Notes: generated by a model from the letters alone, not told the origin. Shown: positions 1 through 8,917, counted from the first letter of the stretch. The stretch: 64,000 nucleotides of DNA from Defluviitalea saccharophila (GCF_038396635.1 NZ_CP121687.1:2470592-2534591), one strand, 5' to 3'. Translations and numbers: made by a program.

Positions 1-2
1 TC

Positions 3-287
3 CTATTTGTGGCTAAGTCTTCTTTTTTTACTAATTATCTTAGAGTTTTAGACAATACCCATATTGCAATCAATGAAACCATTGTTCCATACAAACTGAA
101 TGCTAAAATGTACTATTTCCCTCAAGCCTATTTAGCTGTACTAGCCTTTATAAAAAAAGGTAAAATAAATCAAGCTCTTAAATCCTTGGGAGATATTCTT
201 ACGGCTAAAGAGGGGGTATTTAGTTTAAGTAATCCAACACCGTTTATGAATTATTTAAAATCTCTAGTTGGGAGAAATATGAAATGA
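3..287 (+). CDS. C-terminal end of an unrecognised protein (5' truncated)
   Basis: The frame is open from the window edge, so only the last roughly 95 residues are seen; the GTG at position 9 need not be the true start. The visible part is basic and hydrophobic, with no signal peptide or motif I recognise. Its stop overlaps the start of the next gene by four bases (ATGA), which indicates translational coupling with the PHP-domain gene. The two following genes act on the envelope or on phosphoesters, so a role in surface glycan synthesis, such as the tail of a glycosyltransferase, is possible but is only inferred from context. Confidence 0.5.
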   Translation, partial: LFVAKSSFFTNYLRVLDNTHIAINETIVPYKLNAKMYYFPQAYLAVLAFIKKGKINQALKSLGDILTAKEGVFSLSNPTPFMNYLKSLVGRNMK

Positions 288-1075
288 AAATATGTTTGCA
301 TATCCATTCTAGATACTCCCATGACTCTGATGTCTCGGTAAAAGATATTATCCATGAGGCAGAGAGACTAGGATATGATGTTATATCTATTACAGATCAC
401 AATACTGTAAAAGGGAGCTTAGAAGCGCTGGAATATAAAGATTCTAATGTTTCTATTATTCCGGGAGCAGAATTTTCTACGGAATTCGGACATGTACTGG
501 CATATTTTATAGATGATTCTATAGAAAAAAATACCCCGAAGGTAGATGAAAAGCGCTTTGACTTTTTTAAGCTGGTAGAAAATATCAGATACATCAATGG
601 TGTGATTATATTGGCACATCCCTTTAACAGTAAGTTAAAAGAGCATATGGAGATTTTAAATAGTATTGATGGCATAGAGAGATACAACGCTCGCTTAGAC
701 TCATTTTATTTTAAAAACAAATCCAATAGCTTTATAAAACCTTTACTAAATAGAAAGAATTTTATTTATCTGGGGGGGCCTGATGCCCATTCCTTAGAAG
801 AATTAAGTCATTGCTATACGATTACAAAAGAATTTTCTTTAGATCCAGAGGCCTTTAAGAAAGCCCTTTTTAACCAAAGTATCGTATATTATAAGACCTC
901 AGTGAATTACGCCATATCAAAAGCAAAGATCCATAATATAAAAAAGTTTAAGCCAAAGCATATAGTCAAAAATATTATAAGAATGATGTATGGAATTTTA
1001 GAAATTGTTTACACTAAAGTACTGAGGTGTAGACAATATGAGATTATATACATTGGCAAGGAAAGTAAACCATAG
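284..1075 (+). CDS. PHP-domain metal-dependent phosphoesterase
   Basis: A 263-residue protein with PHP-family metal-ligand motifs in order: HIHSRYSHDS near residue 5, ITDHNT near 36, PGAEFSTEFGH near 60, AHPFN near 112 and GPDAHS near 165. Members are polymerase- and histidinol-phosphatase-like phosphoesterases that bind two or three metals through His and Asp; this one is a stand-alone, probably cytoplasmic enzyme with unknown substrate. The length fits stand-alone PHP proteins plus a basic C-terminal tail of about 50 residues. The start overlaps the previous stop by four bases, and the end overlaps the next gene by 38 bases, so the three genes look like one operon. Confidence 0.85.
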   Translation: MKICLHIHSRYSHDSDVSVKDIIHEAERLGYDVISITDHNTVKGSLEALEYKDSNVSIIPGAEFSTEFGHVLAYFIDDSIEKNTPKVDEKRFDFFKLVENIRYINGVIILAHPFNSKLKEHMEILNSIDGIERYNARLDSFYFKNKSNSFIKPLLNRKNFIYLGGPDAHSLEELSHCYTITKEFSLDPEAFKKALFNQSIVYYKTSVNYAISKAKIHNIKKFKPKHIVKNIIRMMYGILEIVYTKVLRCRQYEIIYIGKESKP

Positions 1076-2372
1076 GATTAAACAAAAACGAAGAGAAGAC
1101 GCAGGAAAATACTTATCTCCTGTAAGAAGACTTGAAAAATTTTCCGTTCCTGTTGGGGAAAAAGTAGTATCGATGACATTTGACGATGGCCCGATGAATA
1201 TGCCGGCCAATCCGACTCCGGACCCCAAATATGAAAACTGGGGACTCACAAAAATATTAATTGATATTATGGGTGAGTATGGAGCAAGGGGAACTTTTAA
1301 TGTTGTTGGTACGACAGAATATAATTATCCGGATAAACAAGGTATGATCCATAAACCAACCTGGAGCGGCGTGAAGCATGACCACTATCCCCAATTTGGA
1401 AAAGATCAGTATGCAGGGGCAAAGAATCAAAAGGAACTCATTAAAGCACTGATAGACAATGGTCATGAAATTTCAAATCATGGGTACAAACATATCTTAT
1501 TTGGTAAAAACCATTTGGTATATGGCAGCCGAGAGCATTTTTCCAATATCTATGAAGTTGTATCGGATTTGAGACAATTACATGATTTGCTTAAAACTGA
1601 GTTTAATTATGATATAATGATGTCAAGACCGCCGCATTATATTGACAAAATTCCAGATGGTTTTACTTCTTATGATGCTTATGCATTGATGAAATATGAT
1701 TATTTAGCTGCAAGCTTTGATGGAGGGGGTTGGTTGCCTACAGTCGGAGATTATAAAGAAGATGTCAGAAGAATGGTTGAGCCTTTAGAAAATGCATTAA
1801 AGAATGATGCGAATGCATTAGATGGCCAGATCATATTTCAAAAAGACGGCTATAATATGTCTTTAATGACACCGGTAGCCACAGCATTAAAAGAACAATT
1901 AGAAATCTTAAAAAGATACGGATACAAAGTGATTCCTGTAAGAGAATTAAAGCAGAAATATCCTTTTGAAGATTTCTGTGATACATCAAAGAATTTTGAA
2001 ATTGCTAGAGACTTAGACCAAAAAGGATACATAATAGGATATAAAACCAATGAATTTAAACCGGATAAAGAACTGACTATTGGTGAAATGGTCATGATGA
2101 CTTTAACAAAAGATGACTACAAAAAAGCCCTTGAACAAATTTGCAATTCTCCAAGGGATAAGTCGATTTACTTGCAGCAACCGTATTACTTAGGATTTTT
2201 GCACTATAACAGATTGGATTTAATGGACAGAGCCGATTCTATCGCAAAAAAAGAAGACATAGAAAGGTTTTACAAAGAGAGTTTAGGCATTAGTCCATCT
2301 ATTCAAAAGAATGAATTAAAGAGATTTGAATATTTAGAGATAGTAAATGAACTTGTATATCATTTAGTATAA
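1038..2372 (+). CDS. Polysaccharide deacetylase family protein with SLH-like tail
   Basis: A 444-residue NodB-homology protein. The first catalytic motif is SMTFDDGP near residue 46 and the zinc-binding motif is NHGYKH near residue 138. Family members remove N-acetyl groups from peptidoglycan or other amino-sugar polymers using a metal held by Asp and His. After about residue 310 there is a segment (RDLDQKGYIIGYKTNEF onward) resembling an S-layer-homology repeat, which would tether the enzyme to the wall. No clear signal peptide is visible at the basic N-terminus, which is odd for a wall enzyme. The start is the ATG behind GAGGTG at about 1023, inside the 3' end of the PHP gene. Confidence 0.8.
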   Translation: MRLYTLARKVNHRIKQKRREDAGKYLSPVRRLEKFSVPVGEKVVSMTFDDGPMNMPANPTPDPKYENWGLTKILIDIMGEYGARGTFNVVGTTEYNYPDKQGMIHKPTWSGVKHDHYPQFGKDQYAGAKNQKELIKALIDNGHEISNHGYKHILFGKNHLVYGSREHFSNIYEVVSDLRQLHDLLKTEFNYDIMMSRPPHYIDKIPDGFTSYDAYALMKYDYLAASFDGGGWLPTVGDYKEDVRRMVEPLENALKNDANALDGQIIFQKDGYNMSLMTPVATALKEQLEILKRYGYKVIPVRELKQKYPFEDFCDTSKNFEIARDLDQKGYIIGYKTNEFKPDKELTIGEMVMMTLTKDDYKKALEQICNSPRDKSIYLQQPYYLGFLHYNRLDLMDRADSIAKKEDIERFYKESLGISPSIQKNELKRFEYLEIVNELVYHLV

Positions 2373-2391
2373 AATTAGAAAGAGGTAGGGT

Positions 2392-4305
2392 ATGAAGCGA
2401 ATGAAAAGGGTACTAGTTTTTGGCATTTTATTAAGCATGATTTTTAACCTAACATTTACAAAAGTCTACGCAGATGAGACTCCAGAACAAGATAATACAG
2501 TTTCTGAAACAGATATCAATATCATTATTAATGAAGAGTTTTTCAAGCCTTCCGTTAAACCGATTATCAAAAACGGCAGAATATTAGCTCCTTTAAGATC
2601 AATCTTCGAAGCAATGAGCATCGAAGTGGAGTGGAACGCAGAAGAAAGGACTGTATATGCTAGTAAAGAAAATACTACGGTAAAAATAACCATTGATTCG
2701 CCTATGGTTTTCAGGAATGAAGAGCCGGTTGAATTAGATCAGCCGGCGATCATCTACAAAGATAGTACTTATGTTCCTTTAAGATTTGTCGGTGAAGCTT
2801 TTGGTGGGAATGTAGAATGGGATGCAAATAATAAAACCGCTATCATTACTACCAACTTTATTATTCCTCCAAAAATTCAGGAATATACCAACATGAGTAT
2901 CCTTGTAGATAAAAAAAGAGTGAATACTTCCTTTAGTCCTATTATGAGTGATAAAGTTGGTATGGTTCCAGCAGAGCCTGTATTTAGAGCTATGGGTGTT
3001 AAATCCTTCAATGATTATATAACAGGAGAATTTGTTGGAATTAAAGATGGCGTTGAGTTAAGAATCAGCATTGGAGATAAGAAAGCAACTGTCAATGGAT
3101 ATCCAATAACATACCAAGGTAAAATTATAGATTATAATGAGACACTCTATGTTCCGTTAAAATTTATTGAACAAGTTTTTAATGCGACAACAGTATGGAA
3201 TGGATCAACAAAAGAAGTAAGTATCTTTAATAAAGAAGCAACCTTTGCCCTGAAATTCTTAGACAAGGAGTTTATTGGAGGAGGTGTCGTTCCTACCAAT
3301 GCTCCAGAACCTAAAGCTGAGGGCAATACGAGATTAATGATTAGTGACAATCCGGAAACCCTTAGTGAAAGAACGATTCCTTATGATGCAGCGACTCTTT
3401 GGCAGGATATTGTGGAAGAAGATGAGGAATATGTCAACCACATTGTATTCGGATATCATGAAAATAAGTTTGATGAGCCTGTAACCATAGGGATTACAAT
3501 TGAGAATTTATCGGATACCAATGACATTGAGCTTGTGAGTACAAGAGGTGTTGCTAAAACCAGCAGCAGAGGCTGGGGAATATACGATGTGGGATTAAAA
3601 GTAGCTGAACTCAGTATAAGCAATCAACTACCTTACATCCCATTGGATAAAACAGCGATAAGATCTAGAAGTTCACAAGTTATTGACGATTTCTATGTGA
3701 GTTCAGGAAATCTTATTGGATTCCAATATGAATTTAAAGTAAAGAAAAGATCAGGAACCGGAAAACTCAATTATATTATACGTACTGTTATTAGTAAAAA
3801 CGACGGATTGAATCTGACTTCCATAAAAGACAAGCCCCTGCCCCTGGATTATGATAATAAGCATCCAAGGGGAACCTGGACCTTCGCGAATCTGACAACG
3901 GAGCTTCCTACATATGAAGCCGGATCTTGGCAGACTGCCTATTCAATATCTAATGGAAAGACAGATAATATTTTCTCAGCTGAAACCAGCCTGGGAAAAG
4001 AATATGGAACTGTCAGCAATATTGGGCATTATGGAGCTACTTATAAGATCAAGGTTCCGGTTGTAAACAATACTGGGGAAACAAAAACGATTCGTGTTCG
4101 CCTAAATCCAAGGGGAGGACGATGCGCAGCGGCGGTAAAGAATTATGATGGATTCTTTAACATCCCTGAAATGAATTCTGAATATGCATCAACCATTATA
4201 GAGTATGTTTTAGAAGATGGGCAAGAAGAAGTACTGGAATTTGAAATGATGAATGCAGGGGGCTCCAGTCTCCCAATTGCAATTAATATCATAACAGTAA
4301 ACTAA
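2392..4305 (+). CDS. Secreted copper amine oxidase N-terminal (stalk) domain protein
   Basis: A 637-residue exported protein. Residues 1-28 form a signal peptide ending near YADE. Two copper-amine-oxidase-stalk modules follow: residues 37-155, with paired PLRSIFEAM and PLRFVGEAF motifs, and about 170-280, with VPLKFIEQVF. Despite the family name, these modules are surface or wall-binding domains in Clostridia and imply no oxidase activity. The remaining 350 residues look beta-rich and end without an anchor; I recognise no enzyme motif there. AGAGGT precedes the ATG, 19 bases after the deacetylase stop, so it is probably in the same operon. A terminator follows directly. Confidence 0.8.
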   Translation: MKRMKRVLVFGILLSMIFNLTFTKVYADETPEQDNTVSETDINIIINEEFFKPSVKPIIKNGRILAPLRSIFEAMSIEVEWNAEERTVYASKENTTVKITIDSPMVFRNEEPVELDQPAIIYKDSTYVPLRFVGEAFGGNVEWDANNKTAIITTNFIIPPKIQEYTNMSILVDKKRVNTSFSPIMSDKVGMVPAEPVFRAMGVKSFNDYITGEFVGIKDGVELRISIGDKKATVNGYPITYQGKIIDYNETLYVPLKFIEQVFNATTVWNGSTKEVSIFNKEATFALKFLDKEFIGGGVVPTNAPEPKAEGNTRLMISDNPETLSERTIPYDAATLWQDIVEEDEEYVNHIVFGYHENKFDEPVTIGITIENLSDTNDIELVSTRGVAKTSSRGWGIYDVGLKVAELSISNQLPYIPLDKTAIRSRSSQVIDDFYVSSGNLIGFQYEFKVKKRSGTGKLNYIIRTVISKNDGLNLTSIKDKPLPLDYDNKHPRGTWTFANLTTELPTYEAGSWQTAYSISNGKTDNIFSAETSLGKEYGTVSNIGHYGATYKIKVPVVNNTGETKTIRVRLNPRGGRCAAAVKNYDGFFNIPEMNSEYASTIIEYVLEDGQEEVLEFEMMNAGGSSLPIAINIITVN

Positions 4306-4326
4306 CATGAACGAATCCTATGAAGC

Positions 4327-4368
4327 ACCAACTTGATGGAGTTAGTCACTTCATTAAGTTGGTTTTTT
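4327..4368 (+). terminator. Rho-independent terminator after the stalk-domain gene
   Basis: ACCAACTTGATG at 4327-4338 pairs with CATTAAGTTGGT at 4352-4363 with one mismatch, followed by six T. It lies 21 bases after the stop at 4305 and closes the envelope operon. Confidence 0.85.
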
Positions 4369-4406
4369 ATTACATAGGAAATTCCTCTGAATTTCCTATG
4401 TAATAA
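4367..4406. repeat. 40-bp palindromic intergenic repeat, copy 1
   Basis: Two perfect 18-base arms (start TTATTACATAGG) enclose a four-base loop CTCT. A near-identical copy lies at 8942-8981, also directly after a terminator. The shared position and sequence suggest a dispersed small hairpin element or a secondary bidirectional terminator rather than chance. Confidence 0.75.
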
Positions 4407-4585
4407 AGAATCTTCGAGTAGAACATACACTCGCGTATATTGTATTTTGTCGGCTTTGTTTTATTCTATCTTGGTAGTGTAAAGTAGCTTATGAAAAAGT
4501 GAGATATAAAAAAATCACTTCATCTGGAAGTTTTAAAAGCTCAAGTTGTAGTTGATGGTTAGCTTCCGCCACCCTTGATGGCGCA

Positions 4586-4678
4586 GAAAACAATGCTCTG
4601 AATATAGTACCGACGGCGATGGAACTCAAAAACAGATAGATTTTACCGTCGTACTCACAGCATTGTAGCATTGTTTTC
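4586..4678. other. Nested inverted repeats in the IS downstream end
   Basis: GAAAACAATGCT at 4586-4597 pairs perfectly with its complement at 4667-4678. Inside it GTACCGACGG at 4607-4616 pairs with CCGTCGTAC at 4646-4654 with one bulge. A further small UUCG-type hairpin lies near 4697-4708. The minus strand across this area also encodes a 60-codon open frame (4489-4671). Possible roles are a transposase transcript 3' structure, protection against read-through, or a non-coding RNA; nothing decides between them. Confidence 0.5.
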
Positions 4679-4755
4679 CTTACCCCATAAAGGGCAAGTC
4701 CCTTCGGGATGGCTAAAAAGTTTCCTCGGGCTTAAGAATCTAAAAACAGATAGCC

Positions 4756-6204
4756 CTAGCTCGATTGAGACTTCTGCATCTGTAGAATGGTCTGCTGACC
4801 AAGAAAGAGAAGCAACTGCCATTTGCCAGGCATATTACTTGCATTTTGAAGTAAGGCTACTTCATTTAAAGGACGTTTCCAGCTGTATAAATCATGGGGA
4901 CGAAGGAAGTTATAGTAGGCAACCCACAGACTAACGCCATAGGCTGCACCATCTTCACTACCATAACCACAAGTAACTCGATAGGAAGCTTTAAAGGTAC
5001 GATTCAGTCGTTCGATCATCTGTTTAAAAGGACGAAATTTTTTCGATACAGCATCATCATTGGATAGCCCAATAACTTGAGTAATATCAAAAAACTTTTG
5101 TTCCTTTAAAGCAAACTGCTGAGCAGCTAAAGGATAGGCGCTGTAACCATCAGCAATAAACTTAAAAGCTTTTGGAAGACCATTCTTAAAGTTATTAAGA
5201 GCCATACGCATAGCTAAAATACAAGGCCCAACACCACGATTATCAGAAACCTGATAACCGAGAATGGACTTGGAAACAGCATCCATTATAAACCAAATAT
5301 ATCCCTTGATGCCTTTTACCTTGATATAAGTCTCATCTGCAGCAAGGGTAGAAGAAGGTTTATAGTCGTAGGTATCCACAAAAGGTTTAATAAGCACAGC
5401 GGCAGTACGTGCATAATTAGCAACCATGGTATGAGAAATAGAGACACCATGGATATCTCTTAAAGCTTGAGCAGTTTTTCGAAGTGAAAGTCCAAGATTA
5501 ACATGATAAGTAAGGCAAAGCCCCATGATATGAGCTGATTGTTTCTTGAATTTAAAGGAAGTAGCCCAAGACGGTAAAGGGTTTAAATCCATGTCAAAGA
5601 AATCTAGAGTGAATTCACGGTAGATGTAGTGAAGTTTATAATTATGCTTTTTTGAAGGACTTAAGTCTTTAGGCAGCTTCTTAAGATTAGCAGTGTAATA
5701 GGAACAGTTCTTGTTTACACACTTGTGAACACGGAAGTGTTTCCGATCTTTCTTAGGAGTAAGTGAATGTCCACAATAAGGACATACAAAAGTGATCGGT
5801 GTTTTAACTATTTCACCGGTTACAAATGTCTGGCCACAAATCTTGCACTGAAACTGACCTTTACCGCCATTATTATCGTAGAGATACTGATGAGGAGCAT
5901 TGCAAAGAGGGCAAACAGTATCTTCGGGAACTGTTCTAGGTTTATTCTTTTGAGTACGAACAGGCTTTAAAACTTTACCATACTTCCATTGATAGTAATC
6001 AAGAAGGAAATGAAAGTCCTGTTTTTCAAACTTCCGGATAATGGGAAGTTTGTCAGTTTTAAATTTTTGGTAATCAGGGCTATTAGAATCATCGAAAGCC
6101 CACTGTTTAAGAGGGATATGCTTTGAGATAAATAATAATAAATCAAAAATTTGTTTATGCAAGTATTGAATATATAGTAGTAAGTAAGTTATAATTGAGT
6201 CCAT
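4756..6204 (-). CDS. DDE transposase with zinc-ribbon N-terminus (IS6/IS240-like)
   Basis: A 482-residue transposase. The N-terminal third carries several zinc-ribbon cysteine pairs (CPLC, CKIC, CPYC, CVNKNC), suited to binding DNA ends. The catalytic core has the acidic residues in ADETYIKVKG, ADGYSAYP and IERLNRTFK, spaced as in the IS6/IS240 DDE domain, followed by YNFLRPH. Classical IS6 transposases are about 230 residues, so this is a long variant with an extended DNA-binding region. The frame is intact and lies within matched terminal repeats and a perfect target duplication, so the element may be active. Confidence 0.85.
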   Translation of the reverse strand: MDSIITYLLLYIQYLHKQIFDLLLFISKHIPLKQWAFDDSNSPDYQKFKTDKLPIIRKFEKQDFHFLLDYYQWKYGKVLKPVRTQKNKPRTVPEDTVCPLCNAPHQYLYDNNGGKGQFQCKICGQTFVTGEIVKTPITFVCPYCGHSLTPKKDRKHFRVHKCVNKNCSYYTANLKKLPKDLSPSKKHNYKLHYIYREFTLDFFDMDLNPLPSWATSFKFKKQSAHIMGLCLTYHVNLGLSLRKTAQALRDIHGVSISHTMVANYARTAAVLIKPFVDTYDYKPSSTLAADETYIKVKGIKGYIWFIMDAVSKSILGYQVSDNRGVGPCILAMRMALNNFKNGLPKAFKFIADGYSAYPLAAQQFALKEQKFFDITQVIGLSNDDAVSKKFRPFKQMIERLNRTFKASYRVTCGYGSEDGAAYGVSLWVAYYNFLRPHDLYSWKRPLNEVALLQNASNMPGKWQLLLFLGQQTILQMQKSQSS

Positions 6205-6382
6205 AACAATGACCTTTCTATTCTGTTTTTTTGGTGTTGTAGGAGACTCAATTATAACAGAAAACAGGGGGTCATTGTTTTTTTATTTAAAAAAACTCTG
6301 TAACCCTTGATATATAAAGAAGTTGTAACAAACAACGGGGTGTCATACTTGACACTACCTCTATCTTTTAGGGGGGCATACA

Positions 6383-7476
6383 ATGAAAAGACAGTGGATA
6401 CCAGAGATACAAATCATGAGGGGAATCTTGATCTTTTGTGTGGTGCTTATTCATGTTTTATATATTCCCATTAGCAGACTCAATGCATTAACCATGACCT
6501 ACAGTATATATTATGCATTCAATAGAGCCATTCAGTTTGCGGTTCCGGGGTTTATATTCATCGCTTCCATTTTAATGACTTATAATTTAGAGCAGGAAAA
6601 AATGGATGCGCTGAAGTTTTATAAGAGAAAGATTAATGTGATATTAATGCCCTATTTGTTTTGGAGTGTTGTATATATTTTGTGCAGATATTTTGTTGGA
6701 GCCATAGAATATCAGCAATTGATCTCTGTTTCTGACTGGGCCTTTTGGATTTTATTTGGAAAGGGTTATTCCCATCTTTACTTTATGTCCGTTATTATTC
6801 AAGTATATCTCTTAGCACCTTTACTGATTGGGCTTATACAAAGGCTGAAAAAAATCATTTTGTAACACTGATTACTGGTATAGGAATACAAATTATTTTT
6901 TATTGGATCAATAAGCTTTATATTTATAAAATTTTTCCCTATCCTGCAACTTTATTCTATTGGTATTTTATAATTGTGTGGTTAGGCCTTTGGATTGGAT
7001 GCAATTATTCTCAGCGGCTTCAAATCATGGAGAAATATTTTAAACCCATCCTTTTTATAGTGTTAATCTCCATGGGGTTTTACATAAAAATGTGTTTTGA
7101 TATAGAACTGAGTAGACCCATTAATAATTTTACTTTTCAAATGTTATGGTATGTATATGTATTTTTTGCCTCCACCATTATTCTAAAGGTATCAAGAGCG
7201 ATAACCTTAAGGGATAACGGTATTAAGTTTATATTTAATAAAATGGGCAAGTATTCTTTTTCAATATATTTGATTCATCCCTTTATTGTGACAGCTCTTA
7301 AAGACATTGTAAAAACCAATAATCCAATAGTATTGACGCTTTTTACTATAATAGCCCCTATAATGATCATCATAGCATCCATATTTACAGCTAAATTTCT
7401 ACAGAAAATGAAAAGCATCGTTTTATTTCAAGGAAAGTTTACTGTTGATCAGCATCATAGAGAACACAGAGTATAA
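6383..7476 (+). pseudogene. Acyltransferase 3 family membrane protein, frameshifted
   Basis: Two overlapping frames together spell one acyltransferase-3 protein of about 365 residues. The first part (6383-6865) has the family start, with RGILIFCVVLIH and several membrane segments. The second (in frame from about 6850 to 7476) continues with membrane segments and ends after KYSFSIYLIHPF. The break is at a run of seven A at 6848-6854; one extra A would restore the frame. Such enzymes O-acetylate surface glycans at the membrane. The start follows AGGGGGG, and the IS right end lies 23 bases upstream. The break may be a true mutation, transcriptional slippage or a sequencing error. Confidence 0.75.
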
Positions 7477-7484
7477 TTCCTTGC

Positions 7485-7554
7485 TGTTGATAAATACATA
7501 TTGTTTACCATAAAAATACATTTCATCCACAAAATGTGGATAAAATGTGGATAA
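7485..7554. promoter_or_regulatory. DnaA-box cluster outside oriC
   Basis: Two perfect DnaA boxes in the same orientation, TGTGGATAA at 7535-7543 and 7546-7554, start 11 bases apart. One-mismatch boxes lie at 7523-7531 (TCATCCACA) and 7485-7493 (TGTTGATAA). No dnaA, dnaN or other replication-origin gene is nearby. Boxes this dense usually bind DnaA; here the site may titrate DnaA or regulate the downstream gene. Confidence 0.65.
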
Positions 7555-7588
7555 GTGGTAATAAAAGGATGTATAAAAATAATACTCA

Positions 7589-7617
7589 TTGAATTCTATG
7601 TAGATTTATGATATCTT
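7589..7617 (+). promoter_or_regulatory. Probable sigma-A promoter for the Mn riboswitch transcript
   Basis: TTGAAT at 7589-7594, a 17-base spacer, then TATCTT at 7612-7617. The start would fall about seven bases later, just before the riboswitch at about 7629. The -10 is weak. Confidence 0.45.
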
Positions 7618-7628
7618 TATATTCGTAA

Positions 7629-7781
7629 AGTTAAAGGGGAGTAGCTGTAGCGGATGCTATAAATAGAATCAACATACTGGCTTTTGCCTGGTTCTATTTG
7701 CTTTAGAATCTGTTCTAAAGAAGCGAGACTTTTAGCTTAGTAAAGTATGTTTTTTTACTAAGCCTAAAGTTTCGCTTTTTT
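7629..7781 (+). promoter_or_regulatory. yybP-ykoY (Mn2+) riboswitch with terminator platform
   Basis: The leader begins with AAAGGGGAGTAGC at 7633-7645 and closes with GCGAGAC at about 7723-7729, the two hallmark strands of the yybP-ykoY manganese aptamer. Immediately after, GCGAGACTTTTAGC through TTAGTAAA pairs with TTTACTAAGCCTAAAG through TTCGC (7754-7775), then runs into six T. Aptamer closure and terminator share the GCGAGAC strand, so this reads as a transcriptional ON switch: Mn2+ binding would stop the terminator from forming. The downstream gene is a GDT1/TMEM165 family transporter, a known target of this class. Confidence 0.9.
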
Positions 7782-7804
7782 ATGTGCTAAGAGGAGGAAA
7801 TAAG

Positions 7805-8917
7805 ATGTTAAGGGAGTATCTACAAGCATTACTTTTTATTTTTATAGCTGAAATGGGGGATAAAACCCAGATTCTAGCTATGATGTTTGCGACAAAATAC
7901 AAAATGTCACAAGTACTTCTAGGGGTATTAATCGGTTCTTTTTTAAATCATGGTGTAGCGGTTTTATTTGGCTCATTAATTGGCGGGATGATTCCTGCCA
8001 ATGTACTGCAAATCATTGCAGGCAGTGCCTTTATCTTCTTTGCGTTATGGTCTTTAAAGGAAGATGATGACGAAGATGAAGAGGAAGGTGTAAGAAAATT
8101 AGGTCCTGTATTTACCGTTGCAGCAGCTTTTTTCATTGGAGAATTAGGGGACAAGACACAGCTGACAGCCATAACCCTGTCAGTAGACGCTGCTCATCCT
8201 TTCGTCATATTGCTCGGAACTGTCAGCGGAATGTTATTAACCAGCGGAGTAGGCATTATTGTAGGAAGTAAAATAGGAGATAAAATTCCCGAGTTATTCA
8301 TGAAATTTATTGCCTATGGATTATTCTTAGTTTTTGGAAGTATGAAACTGTATACCTCCTTGCCTGAACACTATATCAATATATTTAGCGTATCTGGATT
8401 TATAGTATTCATTGTGATTTGTTCGGCATTCCTTATTAAGCCTATAATAGATAAGAAGAAAAAAGGAGAAAAATCATCCTATCAAAAAGCAGCTATGACT
8501 CTACATGACTACATGAATCAGATGAAAAGCAACTTTGATAATATCTGTCTTGGAGAGAATAAATGCGGTCACTGTGAGGGGCAAAACTGTCTTGTGGGTT
8601 ATACCAAAGATATGATTAAAGAGGGAATAGAACAGGGAACAATAACAAATCCAATTGAAACAGACAGCCGTGAAGTCTGGGCAAAGAAAGCATTTGATCA
8701 TGCAAAAATAGTAGATAGTTTGAAATTTACATTAAAATATCTTATGGATAATTACAAAGACTTACAGAAGAGGGATATGTCCAATGCCATAAGAAATTCA
8801 TTGGAGATGGCTTTATTTGAAGAAACATTAGAATTTCATGGAGATATTAATATGTACTTAGAACATATAAAAGAAAAAAATCCATTCATTATGGAGGAGC
8901 TTAGAAAGAGCTTATAA
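7805..8917 (+). CDS. GDT1/TMEM165 (UPF0016) family transporter with C-terminal Cys domain
   Basis: A 370-residue membrane protein. Two copies of the family signature, AEMGDKTQ near residue 15 and GELGDKTQ near 115, lie in two three-helix repeats split by an acidic loop (EDDDEDEEE). Bacterial relatives export Mn2+, which matches the manganese riboswitch directly upstream. Unusually, about 145 residues follow the last membrane segment (from about 225), a soluble, mainly helical extension containing a CX5CX2CX4C cluster (CLGENKCGHCEGQNC). Typical bacterial members end near 190-230 residues. The start is the ATG after GAGGAGGA rather than the GTG at 7784, which lies against the terminator. Confidence 0.88.
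   Translation: MLREYLQALLFIFIAEMGDKTQILAMMFATKYKMSQVLLGVLIGSFLNHGVAVLFGSLIGGMIPANVLQIIAGSAFIFFALWSLKEDDDEDEEEGVRKLGPVFTVAAAFFIGELGDKTQLTAITLSVDAAHPFVILLGTVSGMLLTSGVGIIVGSKIGDKIPELFMKFIAYGLFLVFGSMKLYTSLPEHYINIFSVSGFIVFIVICSAFLIKPIIDKKKKGEKSSYQKAAMTLHDYMNQMKSNFDNICLGENKCGHCEGQNCLVGYTKDMIKEGIEQGTITNPIETDSREVWAKKAFDHAKIVDSLKFTLKYLMDNYKDLQKRDMSNAIRNSLEMALFEETLEFHGDINMYLEHIKEKNPFIMEELRKSL

Larger units (their letters stand above)
4473..6359 (-). mobile_element. Insertion sequence, IS6-like, with 8-bp target duplication
   Basis: The left end starts GGTAGTGTAAAGTA and the right end is its inverted match (GGTAGTGTCAAGTA read inward), a 14-base terminal repeat with one mismatch. Both ends are flanked by the same eight bases, TCTATCTT (4465-4472 and 6360-6367). 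An 8-bp duplication and a single DDE transposase fit the IS6 group, although the transposase is about twice the usual length. About 280 bases at the left end lie beyond the transposase stop and contain nested inverted repeats. The perfect duplication suggests recent insertion. It separates the acyltransferase ribosome site from its original upstream DNA. Confidence 0.85.

Noticed and set aside
4489-4671. 60-codon minus-strand frame at the IS left end
   Set aside because: It starts inside the inverted repeat and has no ribosome site; kept only as a note in the IS finding.
4671-4934. Plus-strand open frame across the IS end
   Set aside because: It is antisense to the transposase and covers stem structures; no ribosome site or protein-like composition.
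6848-6854. Programmed -1 ribosomal frameshift in the acyltransferase
   Set aside because: The in-frame phase is CTG AAA AAA, not a standard slippery heptamer, and no stem follows; mutation or homopolymer slippage is simpler.
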